Positions 11,701-22,900 of a DNA stretch of 64,000 bases are shown in pieces. The notes beneath the pieces were generated by a model. That model was not told where the DNA came from. It saw only the letters and a program-made list of their open reading frames with translations, and made no database searches. Origin of the DNA: Yarrowia lipolytica (taxonomy: Eukaryota > Ascomycota > Dipodascomycetes > Dipodascales); NCBI RefSeq assembly GCF_001761485.1, contig NC_090773.1, positions 2,294,001-2,358,000 on the forward strand, given 5' to 3'. Position 1 is the first letter of the stretch. Each line of letters starts with the position of its first letter. The position numbers and the translations under genes are program-made.

Positions 11701-13144
11701 ATGATGCGCCGAGTGGAAGAAATGGTGATGGTGGCCAGAGGCATGGAGCAACGTGGAATCTCGAACAGACTCAGTCACGTGCTTGTGTCCCACGGCTAGC
11801 TGAGATTGTCGTGGGGAGAAATTTCCGCCGCTAATCTCAACACCATTCTCTGTCAGTGTTCGCAGAACATCGTCACCAAACTTGAAAAAGGTGAAAATGT
11901 ACTCGTCAATGGCGTACGTCTCGTTGGACTCCACCACAGATGTTTTGATGGTGGTGGCGAATTCAAAAATCTTGGTCTTCTCCAGATCGACAATGTTCTG
12001 CAGGGGGATAACGATACGAACTGTATCGCCCTGGTTGTGGGCTCGGAAGATTTCCTTCTGCAGAGCCTTGACCCACTCGTGGGCAGCAGAGTGAGAATCG
12101 GCCTTGAACAGCACCGACTTCTTGGGCATGACGATTCGGAACGACTCAGGCTCGGTCACGTCGCCTTCGTCATCGCACAGCTCAGCTGCAAGGGCCTCAG
12201 ACAGATCAATTGTACCTGCAGGAAAGTAAACGTCAGTGGAATCGGGGTAGTAGGAGAAGGAGTCGTTCTTCAGCACACACCAGTATCGAGTGCCTTCTCG
12301 AAGAGATCGTTTTCGAGCCTTGACCAGGGTACCCGAGCGAATGTTGGCATTCTGACGTCGAGGAAGATACGACAGAAAGCACATGTGTTTGGCGGTGATG
12401 TACAGATGGCCCTGGATGAGCACATTCTTGAGCAACCACACGGGGTAGTCTGCAATCAACTGCTCGTCCACGTCCAGAGCCGCAAAGCCCTTGAGTTTCT
12501 GCTGGAAGTACTCGGTCTTGTTAGACTGATGCTCCTCAGGGTTGGCTCCTCCATGGCACTTTTCGTAGGCGGCTTCCAGAGAGTCGTGGAACGAGTTGAG
12601 AATGTTTTCCGTCTTGATTCGACGAGCAAGCTCGCTTTGTGTTCGGGAGGGCTGTGTTAGTAAGAACAAGTCTTCAATTGTGGGTGTGTAACCATACCTG
12701 TTCAGCCGAGCCGCGTCGGCTGGCTTCGTGAGAAGAAGTGTGACAGAGAGAGTGAGGCGACAGAGAGTGAGGCAGCGCCTGGGCGACCGAATTGAACGAT
12801 GGGCAGTGCGAGATTGAGTGCAGTGGCGACTTGGGCGTATGGGTGCCTGAATGAGGAGCCGGGGCGGTGGCTGTAGGCGACGGCGCCGACATGGTCGCTG
12901 AAGGCGAGACTGCCGTGGTGGTGGTCGAGGGTGTTTCGACTTCATCACCGTCCTCCTCGTCCGACTCGTCGAAGAAACCCTCCAATCGGTCTGTGGCACC
13001 ATTGACTAACACCGAGAAGATGTTGCAGTCGTGAGGATGCTGGCAGGCGTCATCGGGGTCTCCGTCGGTCGAATCTGACTCCACCTTGTTGAGCATGGGC
13101 AGGCAGGAGACCCGGTGCTTGAGAAACTGCGACGCTGAGAGCAT
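8722..13144 (-). CDS. ATG26: sterol 3-beta-glucosyltransferase (UGT51/ATG26)
   Basis: Two exons, 13144-12698 and 12651-8722, give a protein of 1458 residues that transfers glucose from UDP-glucose to ergosterol. The 46-base intron starts GTATGG, and TACTAACACAG forms its branch site and acceptor; both exons meet in phase 0. Exon 1 is acidic and Ser/Thr-rich. Exon 2 encodes a first GRAM domain, a PH domain (around residues 255-360), a long low-complexity linker rich in Ser, Gly, Ala and Pro, a second GRAM domain (around 835-900), then the GT1 catalytic domain beginning LTIGSRGDVQP and carrying the nucleotide-sugar signature HHGGSGTTGAGLRAGLP. GRAM and PH parts target phosphoinositide membranes. 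In Pichia the enzyme is needed for pexophagy; in Yarrowia it is reported, as I recall, to matter for decane growth. Confidence 0.96.
12652..12697 (-). other. intron of ATG26
   Basis: This 46-base intron has GTATGG at its donor end and TACTAACACAG at its acceptor end. Without its removal the acidic N-terminal frame would end shortly after the donor. With it removed the frame joins ...GSAEQ to PSRTQ.... Confidence 0.92.
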
Positions 13145-14309
13145 GGTGTATGTTGGAGGGGTGGCGTTGTCAGAGTCCGTGTCGTTGTTTTGCGGATCTG
13201 TCGACGGCGTGTATGTCTATAAGTAGGCGGGCGGGGTGCGTTAAGAGCGATGCAGATGGTGCTGCTGCAGGGTACGGGTGCATTCAACAAAACGGCGTCT
13301 GAGTAATTAAATGGGCCTGAACTCTATTGAAGGGTCAGGTGTGATTGGTGGTGGTGTGATAGGGCGGTGATGAGAGCACCGACGGAAAGGCTCATGTGCC
13401 ACACCACCCACCCCAACCACTCAATCGCCCGCAGTTCACAACTGGTAATTACTCCACCATTGGCCCCACGCTACCGGTGGTACGGCCCACTTGCCAGATG
13501 CACGCACACACTTAGTGGGGCAGCAATCTAAACTGCAGGTGCCGAGGCCAAACCTTGCAGTTGCCACTGTATGGGTGGCCAACAGAGTTTGTCACGTGAC
13601 CCCGCCCGCCTAATCCATGTCGTCGGTTGGGCAAAATAAAATGTATGCCTGGAATAGCAATGTGCAGCGCAGCACGCGGAAGACGGAACCGGCGAAAAAG
13701 AGCAATTCCGAGAACCACAGGGTTTGCTGCTCAACGGACAGATGCCAGATTAGCGCAAATCTTGCAGCAAATCCGCTTGGCACCCACTTGGCTGGCCACA
13801 GACGAACATTGGCCTGAACCCCGGCATTGCTTTTTTTTTCAGTTGCGCAAACAATCGCACCACCGACAGCCACCCTCCGTTAAACGTTCACCCAAAAAGG
13901 TCGTATTCAGTTGAAGCCTGTCGTAATAAGCCTTTCGTATCGTCGTGGTCGCTTGTGTGCTCAGTTGTATCACCGATGTCGAGGTGGTCGTGTGTCTCAG
14001 TCAAGAACGGACCTCGAAATTTCACCTCGAAATCTCCAGACAGCCGTTCGTAAACAGGTCTCTAATCATCTCAGTTTTCTGAAGGGGAAAATTCATTCCG
14101 AAACCGACCACCACTGAAATTCACAGCGGAGCACGGCGGACAAAATTCCAACCCGTCAAGCCGATGTCCTGAACGGGGCTCTCTCTGTCACTCATTAAAA
14201 CATCTCGCCCATCTACAACAATGTGTAGAGAGTAGTAAACTGTAGAAGACAGTATCCCTTACTACACCAAACAGAGTCGTCGATGGTTGAATCCTTCCCA
14301 AAATTATAG
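13145..14309. other. gene-free stretch upstream of ATG26
   Basis: No coding region is supported. This is the 5' flank of ATG26 and the 3' flank of the next minus-strand gene. Confidence 0.6.
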
Positions 14310-16140
14310 TCAAACACGTGACGCGCTCAGAAGACGACTGGTTTTACTCACCCTACTCAGCACATCCTGAATCGCCAACAAATGATCAGGACTGCTTCCA
14401 ATTGGAGTCATGGCTCCTGGAGTACCCGGTGTACTCGGACTCATCAAGGGAGACCCTACCATGCTTGTAGGAACCGAGCCGGTCCTCGACCTCGGTTTAC
14501 TGCCCGTCAAGGACAGAGATCTCAAAATGCCACAGGCAATATGCCCACTGGAGTTGCTGGCCACATTTCCAAACTTGGCCACCGCTTCCAAAACATGCTG
14601 GTTGGGGTCCACTGGCATTGCTTCGCGTGGTGGGCCCATTATGGCGGCGTCGTCGGGCGAAACCAGTCCTCCGGAGCCCGAGGGCCGTCTCACAAACGAG
14701 TTCCGCTTCGACTGGGACGCTGACGAGTTGCCCGAATGTGTATTCGGCGTCATGGCTCCTGGAGTGCCGCTGAAGGATGCTGTTCGTGAGTTGCTGCGTG
14801 ATGGCGCCAGCGACGGCGTTCCGGACGGAATCTGGTTGCCCACGGGCAGAGGCGCGTCACTGGTGGGGGGCACCATGCTGTATTTGTCGAAAGTGGGTGT
14901 GCCTGGAATGGGAGAGCCGCCCATGGACGAGTTTCCGCTGACCGGCGCGGTGCTGGCGGCCTTAGACATGCGCTGGTCGTGGTACGCTCGCGCCTGCAGA
15001 TGGTACTGTTTGTGTTTGGACTGGTTCCACGACGAGTCTGCTGGTGTGGATGTGGGCATGTTGGCGGTCTCCTCCTCGCCCTTGCTGTCTCTCTTGAGCC
15101 ACGGCAGGAAACTGTGTCGTTTCTTGAGCGTGGACGTCCGTCGGCTGATGATGCTGGCCGGTCGTTCTCGCGATCGCGATCGCCCCAGATTCGGACGTGC
15201 AGTTGCCGTTGTGTCTGTGCTGGTGGTAGGAGATATTGCCGCCGGCTCACTCTGGGCCGGTTCCAGATTCAGGTGGAAATAGGGCGTCTGTGCCTCCGCA
15301 AGACTCACGTCCGGCGTCGGTTGCGACAACCGCCGCGCCGTTTGCTCGTCTGTATCGTTTGGTATGCTCATCTCTGGTTAGTGAATGAAGATGAAAGCGG
15401 TCCACCCTTGTAGCTCTTCAGAAAGTCTCTCAAGAAACCTTAGGAGTTGCAGATGGTAAGTGGAGCCCGGTGACAGCTCTGATTGGGGGTTCCAGGTCTA
15501 GTCTCCAGCGGTGTCTACTGGCAGTCTGGCATCATCTGATTCTTGGTTTCGGCCTTGACATCTCTCGCGCCTGTATCTAGTCCAGATGGTGTCTGTCACT
15601 CGTACGTGTAGTATAGTAGGCCGTACCTACATACTGCTGCACGGGCTAAAAATGCTGTCAGCCGCACAGACCGAACCTCGCGGTACTGTACTTGTAGTAG
15701 ACGTTGCGACGGGCCATGAGCCAGTCCAGGCTGAAGCTGACGGCAGAGGAGCCGCGGGGCACGGCTTGTGGCTGACTCAGCGCCCTTTTTCGTCCCCTCC
15801 GGCTGGCCAGGTCACCTGTCGAACGCACTTTCAAATTAAATTTTGCCGAGGTTGATCTGGTCCGAACGGTACTTGATACAAGTGCAGTGCAAGTGCAAGT
15901 GCAAGTACAGTGCAAGTGCAAGTACGAGTGAAGTACAAGCAAGTAGCAAGTATGATGGTATAATGGACATGGCAATATGGACCAAAATCGACAGGAAACC
16001 AGAAAACCTGAAAACCAGAACACCTGAAAACCTGAAAACCTGAAAACCTGAATAACGGACCCCTCCATCCCTCCTCCCCTCTTCACCACACTCACCAAGC
16101 CGTCAATCGACGGATACGCTGTGGGATCGTTGTTGTGCAT
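14310..16140 (-). CDS. Ser/Thr/Pro-rich protein of unknown function
   Basis: The main open frame (15371-14310) encodes 353 residues. It is rich in Ser, Thr, Pro and Arg, with a basic patch SRRTSTLKKRHSFLPWLKR near residue 70 and several SP/TP sites, like a regulated phosphoprotein. I do not recognise a family. A probable upstream exon at 16140-16096 starts ATG and encodes MHNNDPTAYPSIDGL, followed by a perfect GTGAGT donor. The downstream acceptor region reads CTAACCAGAG just before the 15371 ATG. Splicing at the second AG fuses the 15 residues in frame (368 aa). Splicing at the CAG instead makes a 16-codon upstream ORF whose TGA overlaps the main ATG. A GTGAGT near the 3' end (14350) has no matching acceptor that I could find, so the frame was left to read to its TGA. 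Existence is likely; the exact N-terminus is uncertain. Confidence 0.65.
15880..15952. repeat. AAGTGC/AAGTAC short tandem repeat
   Basis: Hexamers AAGTGC and AAGTAC alternate about ten times. Similar CTTGTACTT words occur elsewhere in non-coding parts of the window. It lies within the candidate intron. Confidence 0.8.
15994..16053. repeat. CCTGAAAA octamer repeat
   Basis: The unit AAAACCTG recurs about seven times with small changes, inside the candidate intron. Confidence 0.8.
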
Positions 16141-17573
16141 CTTGGAGATCAGAAAGCTGCCGGGGATATATTGGGATATATTAACTACAAGTACAAGTCC
16201 GACCCACTTGCTCGTACAATATGCCCTAACAGTCCACCCATCTTTGTGCAGGGTGCGTTGACATGCGGCGCCCTGCAAGTTAATGAAGGAAATATATTGT
16301 GACGGCGCAGCGGCAACCCGACCCGCTCCACCGCCCCAGGATGGCGTGTGGAACGATATCACCGGCCGCAATACCACCTGGACAGTGCCCGTCGGTTCGA
16401 AACAAGCAACCGAATCGACCCTGGAGTTTCCTCCATGACAAACACCCGCAAACTCTGCCGCCGCCAACCCTCACAATCACATTCAAGACACTCCCTTGCG
16501 GGCTTCTTCTGTACATTTGCCACCCTTCCAAACTCCTTTTTCACACCACCGGCGACTAAAACTGTCGGTGGTGCGGATCCGGAAAAACTGGCTCCGAAAC
16601 GAACCCCATTCTGGGCCAAACGGCCTCCGATCTGCTGGTCCTACTCTGGTGATGACATGATCGTCCGAAGATCATCTGTAAAGCTCATGGGAAAACACCC
16701 AAAAACGACTTATATAACGCACCGCAAGCCTCATAAACTACCCACTGCCACCTGAACCCTCCTGTTTACCTCTCTAGCTCGGAATGGGCCCGTATCCATC
16801 AGGTACAGAATGCAATCGGGCTGACCTCTTACTTTTTAGAAAATTAAAAAAAATTAAAAAATTAAAAAAAAACATTTTTCACATGCTACATATCGTTGTC
16901 GTATATGTACATAAACCTTAAAATTGGTCACGTGCCCATCCGTGGAACCGCCCGTCGCCAACGTGAAAAGCGCGTTAATCGCGCCCACACAGAGCGTCCT
17001 GCTGTTCCCCGTTGTATGTCCGTTTTACGTCCGTCGTACGCCCTTCTTGATGATTACTAACCAAATATTCTGCTGATTAATCATACTAACAATCACATTC
17101 GCTCCAATCCAAAACACACTAAACAACTCACTCAAGATCATTAGTAGTACATATATATATACATCGGCCATACGGTAAGATTTCTCAGGCCTCAGACTAC
17201 TGGTACTGTAGCTCAAATTGGCCATTTGGTCCACTTTCACATGATGCCCACTTTCACATTCCCATCCAATATGGCCTGAGCTGCCGTCTATCGCCACTCA
17301 ACAACCGGTACTGTACCCAACGGTTTCTGCACGTAAAGCCAGAGGTGCACATACTGCAATAGCTTTTGCTCTCGTTCATTATTTGTTGTTGATTATTTTG
17401 AAGTGTGTCGTCGCTTGACTCTGTTATTAGCTCTCCTCATCTGTACGGACTGTGGAGCAGTTGCACCACACTAGAAACACATGTTTCAATGACTATCCTC
17501 CGCTGCAGGTACCATAATCGGTATGCACCGGATCCCGCATTGCACAATCTGGTTCTCCAGCAGTCCGCCAGTC
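16141..17573. other. gene-free stretch between the 14.3 kb gene and ISC1
   Basis: No gene is supported. There is an A-rich tract at 16838-16875 and a CACGTG-containing stretch near 16930. It holds the promoter of the minus-strand gene to its left and the 3' flank of ISC1. Confidence 0.55.
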
Positions 17574-19276
17574 CTATTCCTTGGCCAACATCCGCTTGGC
17601 CAGCTCCAGCTCGCTCTCCAACTCTAGCAGGGCTCTCATTTCGGTATTTCCAAACAAGTATCCAATCAGACCGTCCACAACGCCTGTTACGGCAATGACG
17701 ACGGCTGCCAGAATGTAGATGAAACCCACATAAGCTCTGTTATCAGCTGCCGCCCACCACACGGACACCAAAAGCCCGATAACAACCAGAATGGACGCCA
17801 TAAAATGCCAGTTTCGAACCCGCGCCTGAGTGATTGACGTGCCTTTGTATGTTGTCACCAGCGCGAGAAACTCGTCAAACATGGTCGTCAGCGTGGCAGA
17901 AGACACCTTTCGGTGCCGAGATTTGTCCTGAGGAGTCAGCTCGAAAACTGCAGAAACGCCAAAGTGGTCCGACACACTGCACCCGCCCTCAATCTTGTCC
18001 GTAAAGGCCACTCGAGCCTCTCGGACAGTAGCTCTGGAGGGGTCAAAGAAGATGTAATCGAGCCGGCAGGCGTCCGACAGAGGCCGGGACGCTCTCCACG
18101 AGTTGAGCCGCGAGTTGCACGTGACTCCGGCCTCCTCGATCTGTTGCTCGGGTGTCATTTCGCTCAGATCGCCGGAAAACTCTCCGTGTCGGCTCTCCCA
18201 CGCGTCCTGCAGAAGCGCCATGTTCTCAAAGAGCTGGTGAGTCAGCGACGACGGTCGGGAGTTGAGATCACCGGTGACTATGGTCAGATTACCAGCGTCC
18301 ATGGACCGTTTGGCGATTCGGGCCATTTCCCAAGCCTGGGAAGTTCGGTGACATGTATAATTGGCATCACCAGGGCCATACGGAGCATGCATGTGGGCAT
18401 TGAGGATCTCAATGCGGTGGTTGGATGGGTGGATAATGGTGGCGGAGGCAACACTTTTGCCAACATACCAGTCGCCTCGGAAGAATGCACTGGGGCGGCC
18501 GTTGAGGCCAAACCGGTGGACGTAGGCTGACTCGATGGGCCATCGCGACAGAACGGCCAGTCCTGGACCGGCAATAATTCCGCTGTAGTAGTATTTTGTG
18601 TAGGGGAAGTGGTCGACGCATGCTTTCTTGATCTGGTCAAAGTCAGACTCCACCCACACTTCTTGAAGACAGACAATGTCGTAGGAGTCGCCGTCTTGGG
18701 CGAGTTGGGCGGAAATGGCTTCCAAACGGAGAGGTCGGAGTTTGGAAACGAGTTTTAGGCCCCTGAGTTAGTACGGGAAAGACTGGCCGGAGCAAGTTAC
18801 AATGTCAGCTGGGGTTCGCCTAGAGAGTGAACGTAGACAACACCAGGGTGAAAACAGTTGCTTGGGTACTTGCCACGGAAGACTGGCATGAAGATCATTA
18901 CTGGAGGTTGGAGAGCGGTAGCTGTAAAGAAATGTTGGCCTAAACCAGCTTCTGCGCCACACCTCGCGTGTTGGGGATACCACCCACATAGGAGCAGTTG
19001 TCTCAGAACAAGTGTCCAGCCGTATCACAACACAGCCTTACACGTCCTAGTCCACCCATTCACGTTGATCACGTGTTGAATCACGTGAGATTGACATTGA
19101 TATCTTGGCTGCCACTCCTCCTGCTCCTTGGAGTCCCTCGAACGCCTCCGCCCGGCCCCTCGTCATCTCCTCCTCCTCCATCTCTCTTGTCGCACTCACC
19201 AGCAATTAAGGGTCAGAACCCGGACCTGCTTGTCGTTCATCGAAATTGTGTCGTTGCTCCAAGTTTTCTCAGACAT
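17574..19276 (-). CDS. ISC1: inositol phosphosphingolipid phospholipase C (neutral sphingomyelinase family)
   Basis: Exons 19276-19200 and 18762-17574 encode 421 residues. The intron has a GTGAGT donor and a TACTAACTCAG end; joining TG|G restores the tryptophan of LTLNCWGLK, the conserved first motif of the DNase-I-like phosphodiesterase fold. Further catalytic features are CLQEVW (Mg-binding Glu60), the GPGLAVLSR loop, GDLNSRP (Asp191) and SVSDHFG. Two C-terminal membrane spans precede a charged coiled tail, as in yeast Isc1, which cleaves inositol phosphosphingolipids to ceramide at the ER and mitochondrial membranes and needs anionic phospholipids. Without the first exon the protein would lack both an ATG and the first catalytic motif, so the splice is well supported. 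Confidence 0.95.
18763..19199 (-). other. intron of ISC1
   Basis: This is a 437-base intron with a GTGAGT donor and TACTAACTCAG acceptor. It splits the tryptophan codon of the LTLNCW motif as TG|G. Confidence 0.93.
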
Positions 19277-21071
19277 GAATTCCGCGCAAGAATGGGATTT
19301 GGTGTTGTTGCAGGGTGCTGGTCCATGTGAGTCCAAACTAGCTCCCCTAAAACCGTCAACACACAAGATATGCATGCTGGTGCACCGCGCGCTTATTGGC
19401 GTTGATTACTCAGCCACGTGTGGAGACAAGACGTGGTTTGTCATCAATGAAGAGTTGGAAATTGCCGTAAAATACAGTACTTGCACTTGCACTTGTAGGA
19501 ATGGATCCCTTACAACCAGAGCAACTCTTCAGATCCAAAAAAGGCCCGTTGCAGTGGTGGATGCGAAACAGGTGTTTACATGACCTTGAGGGCAATGAAA
19601 GTAGAACCGATTCAGATAGGAGATTCCAAGGGTCATTTTGATACCAAACAAGATCAGATCTGGAGATGTTGTACAAGTGCCATCTTGTCCTAATAACGGG
19701 TACGACAAACCTCTCATTGCCCTCAATCATGCAGCCACTCTCGTTTGATAGCTGTAAGTACATACCGTACAGGCACGTGCCCGAGTGTACTATACATATG
19801 TACATATTGTACTTGTAAGGGCTTATTCAATAACTCGAGGACTCGGATTTTTTCCCGGGTTTAGACCCCTGAACCACGTACAAGGCCGACGATGTTTATC
19901 TGTCAACGACAATCATAAATCACGTCTTAATTGAGCAGTTTGGCTGTTATAACTTGTCTTTGATATTGTTTCACATCAACTCAGAGTTGTTCACACTTTC
20001 TCCTACTCGACACTGTAGTCAGAGTCCATATTCCCGACTTTGAACTCCTGTCGCTGTACCAAACGTTTTCCGCGCATGGGCGATTGTGAATCCACAGTAC
20101 ACTGTGTACATGTGTCAGACAGTTGGCATGGCTTTTGATTTTTTGATTGATCTTCAACAGTTTGGGAAACGACAAGCACCGCAGACCGTATACAGCACCG
20201 ACGAGACCATATGATCACGGTATGTACGAGATCTCTCTCCCCGCACGTCTTCTGTTGACGTCGAATACAGTTTTCATAGGCTCCAAAAAGCCCGTATCTG
20301 TGCTGCTGCTGAAAACACCGTCATCACCACGACTTACCTTTTACGTAAAAAAACAGCGTCTCCAATGTGTCATTCCTCTGGGGTTCCACTGACAGTTGTA
20401 AACGGTGGCTTCCAACGTCCAGCAGCGCCTTTGTTCTTTGCTAGGCCGTTTTTGACGCCTTTGCCAGTGGACTTGCAAGGGTGGTGCGGCATTGCCATAT
20501 TCAAACCCCCGCCTTGTCTCACCTGTGTCTGAGCTTTTTTTGTCCGAGTACTTGCAAGTCTCTTCTCTTGGTTGTATCAACAGTTTAGGTTCCGCATTAA
20601 ACTCTCGCTTAATTTGGCGATGTGGGGAAGCGAGGGGTTGTCTCTGGAAGCCTCAATCTCGGCATTTGAGAGACCTTGGAGCCATGAAAAACCCACACCC
20701 CACTGTTCGGTTGTATGGGAGTTGATTGCAACTTTCAAAATCAAAATCGGCCCACTACATCCCCCATTTCACCACTCCCCGGAACCCTCCACCTAGCTGC
20801 AGGTACAGGGAGGTACACAGCAGCAGGCGGAAGCTACCGCAGGGCTGTATTAGACCACCGGCAAAGTCTGTTCATCGTCGCGGGGGAGTATTGCCCACCT
20901 ACTATTCGACTCTAATCCCCACTTGCGCCAGTCAGAGTTAGCTTTGAGGGGTGTACAAGACGAATATGCCCCGGTAGCCCGCGGAAGATGATCTGGAACA
21001 GCCAAATAGACTAGTATATAGATGTGAAGGGGGTATCAGATCTGGCGTTGAAGCAGCCACGTTCTTTCAAA
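19277..21071. other. intergenic region between ISC1 and lipase gene
   Basis: This is a divergent promoter region of about 1.8 kb. No coding region is supported; the small open frames here start from non-ATG codons or lack protein character. CACGTG-like words occur near 19072 and 19083. Confidence 0.55.
21015..21020 (+). promoter_or_regulatory. TATA box of lipase gene
   Basis: TATATA lies 53 bases before the first intron donor, so the first exon would be only a few tens of bases of leader plus the A of the start codon. Confidence 0.45.
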
Positions 21072-22314
21072 AGTGAGTATTGACTGGAAAGTTTGCACAA
21101 GTTCGCAAACACAAGATTGAGATTGGTATAGGTCCAATGTCCACTAGAGCCGATACGAGCTGTCTACAATTGCCTGAATAGCTCCTCCATCTCGTCAATC
21201 GTTCCGCACTAACAAAGTGCTCTCGTTAATTGCCATCTTTCTACTTGTCACCACGGCCCTCGCTCAAACAGCCAACATCACGCAGTCGACCTACGACTTC
21301 GTTCTCAAGTACGGACGACTCTCCAATGTGGCCTATTGTGTCAAGGCCCCCGGTCCATACGAACTGGAGACGGACTTCACCTGTGGAAGATCTTGCGGTC
21401 ACTTTCCCAACGTGACGTTGGAACACCAGTTTGGAGGCGACTTTTTCTCCACGTCCATAACCGGCTTTCTGGCCCACGATCACACTAAGAAAGAGAAATA
21501 CATTGTTTTCCGAGGCACCTTTTCTCTGGCAGACGCCATCACCGACGCCTTGTTTCTCCAGGAGCCCTACCTGGCCGATCTGCCGCCTCTGAACACCACC
21601 AACATCAACTCCACTAGCAATTCGGCCCGAGTCGACTGCCCCGATTGTGAGATTCATGACGGCTTCCAAAAGGCATACCGAGAGACCATGGTGAACATGC
21701 AGGGCCACCTGGTGGCCTTTCTTAGAAACAACACAGACTACAAGCTGATAGTCACCGGCCATTCTCTGGGAGCCGCCACTGCTCTGCTCATGGGCATCAA
21801 CCTGAAGAATCTCGGCTTTGACCCTATGGTGATCACGTTTGGACAGCCTCGAGTGGGAAACAAGGCGTTTGCGGACTACGCCGACTCGCTCTTTTTCAAA
21901 CAGGGAGATAACGGACTGAATATCAACCCTGAAAGACGTCTTTACCGAGTCACTCATTGGAATGACATCGTGGTGGGAGTGCCCTTCTGGTCCGGTTATA
22001 CCCATACTCTGGGAGAAGTGTACATCAGCTACCCAGACGGAGTCAACGCCCCCATCGAATACGTCAATGCGTGCGCTGGACCAGACAACGACCAGTGCCA
22101 CTACGGGTCCTTCGACCTGCTGGCTCGAGTCAACATTCTCAAAAACCACTGTGCCTATCTCAACTGGATCTTCTACTGCGCCTTCAACGTGGACAAGAAA
22201 CAGATGATGATTGACCCTCCGAGAATCCACAAGAGAGTCGAGCATTGGAGCGGCAAGTTTGCAGACGTCGAGTTCAGCGAGAGAATGATCTACGAGGCCA
22301 CTTATCCCATGTGA
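21072..22314 (+). CDS. LIP16: secreted triacylglycerol lipase (class 3, Yarrowia LIP family)
   Basis: The protein has 365 residues. A signal peptide (LSLIAIFLLVTTALAQ) leads an alpha/beta-hydrolase lipase of the Rhizomucor type. The nucleophile elbow is TGHSLGAA (Ser183), and Asp250 (THWNDIV) and His263 (YTHTLGEV) complete the triad. Several Asn-X-Ser/Thr sites suggest glycosylation. It releases fatty acids from external triglycerides. No in-frame ATG exists near the N-terminus. The A before a GTGAGT donor (21073) and the TG after CTAACAAAG (21217) make an ATG split by a 145-base intron, in the excellent context CAAAATG. The symbol is inferred from the remembered locus neighbourhood (YALI0D18480g), not from sequence comparison; the family is certain. 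Confidence 0.9.
21073..21217 (+). other. intron splitting the lipase start codon
   Basis: GTGAGTATTGAC opens the intron, and CACTAACAAAG closes it. The acceptor is AAG instead of the usual CAG. Removal places A next to TG and creates the only plausible start codon. Confidence 0.8.
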
Positions 22315-22900
22315 CGCTCCCGCTCACCTTCACCTTCACCTTCACTTCTCATATCGAGCTAGTCTCAACCATTTAATGTATTTTTTAGTTACAAGTAGTA
22401 CACGAAATTTATGTAGAAGATCAAGAGGAGAATCTTGACGCCAAATGGTACAATTTTTGGATCCAATATATCTGATATTTGTCCCTCATGTTTTTTCACA
22501 AGCATTATTACATCCAACAAAAACCAAGAAAAAAACAGAAAAAAAAAAACAAAAACAGAAAAAAACAGGAAATAATAAAATAAAAATATATATAAAAAAA
22601 AACCCAACACTATTCTACCCCCCTACTCCTACTCCTACTCCTACTCTCACAACACTCCGTTAAAACACGATACAGGGTGCCAATTGACCCAAAAATTCGA
22701 CTGCCCGTTACTCAGCTCCCCAGCACCTCCAATCGAAAAAATACCACCATTCTACCTCCTGAATACTCCATTCCAACGACCCCTATCCACCACTCCTACA
22801 ACCTTGTCCCAACTAAACTCCCACTACTCTCCACACTAACTTAGAACAGTACTTGTATCGAAGTCTCGCCACTTGACAACTCTCCCTCTACAACACTGCT
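22315..22900. other. intergenic region with A-rich and TACTCC tracts
   Basis: There is no gene here. The interval holds an A-rich low-complexity tract (about 22517-22605) and a TACTCC hexamer repeat (22622-22646), then the leader of the F-box gene. Confidence 0.7.

Larger units (their letters stand above)
15372..16095 (-). other. candidate first intron of the 14.3 kb gene
   Basis: It has a GTGAGT donor at 16095 and a CTAAC branch site immediately before CAG (ending 15374) and a second AG (ending 15372). The length, about 720 bases, is long but acceptable for a Yarrowia first intron. It contains two simple repeats. Confidence 0.55.

Noticed and set aside
14340-14355. GTGAGT near the 3' end of the 14.3 kb gene as an intron donor
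   Set aside because: No branch site and CAG pair leading to an open exon was found between 13150 and 14300 on the minus strand.
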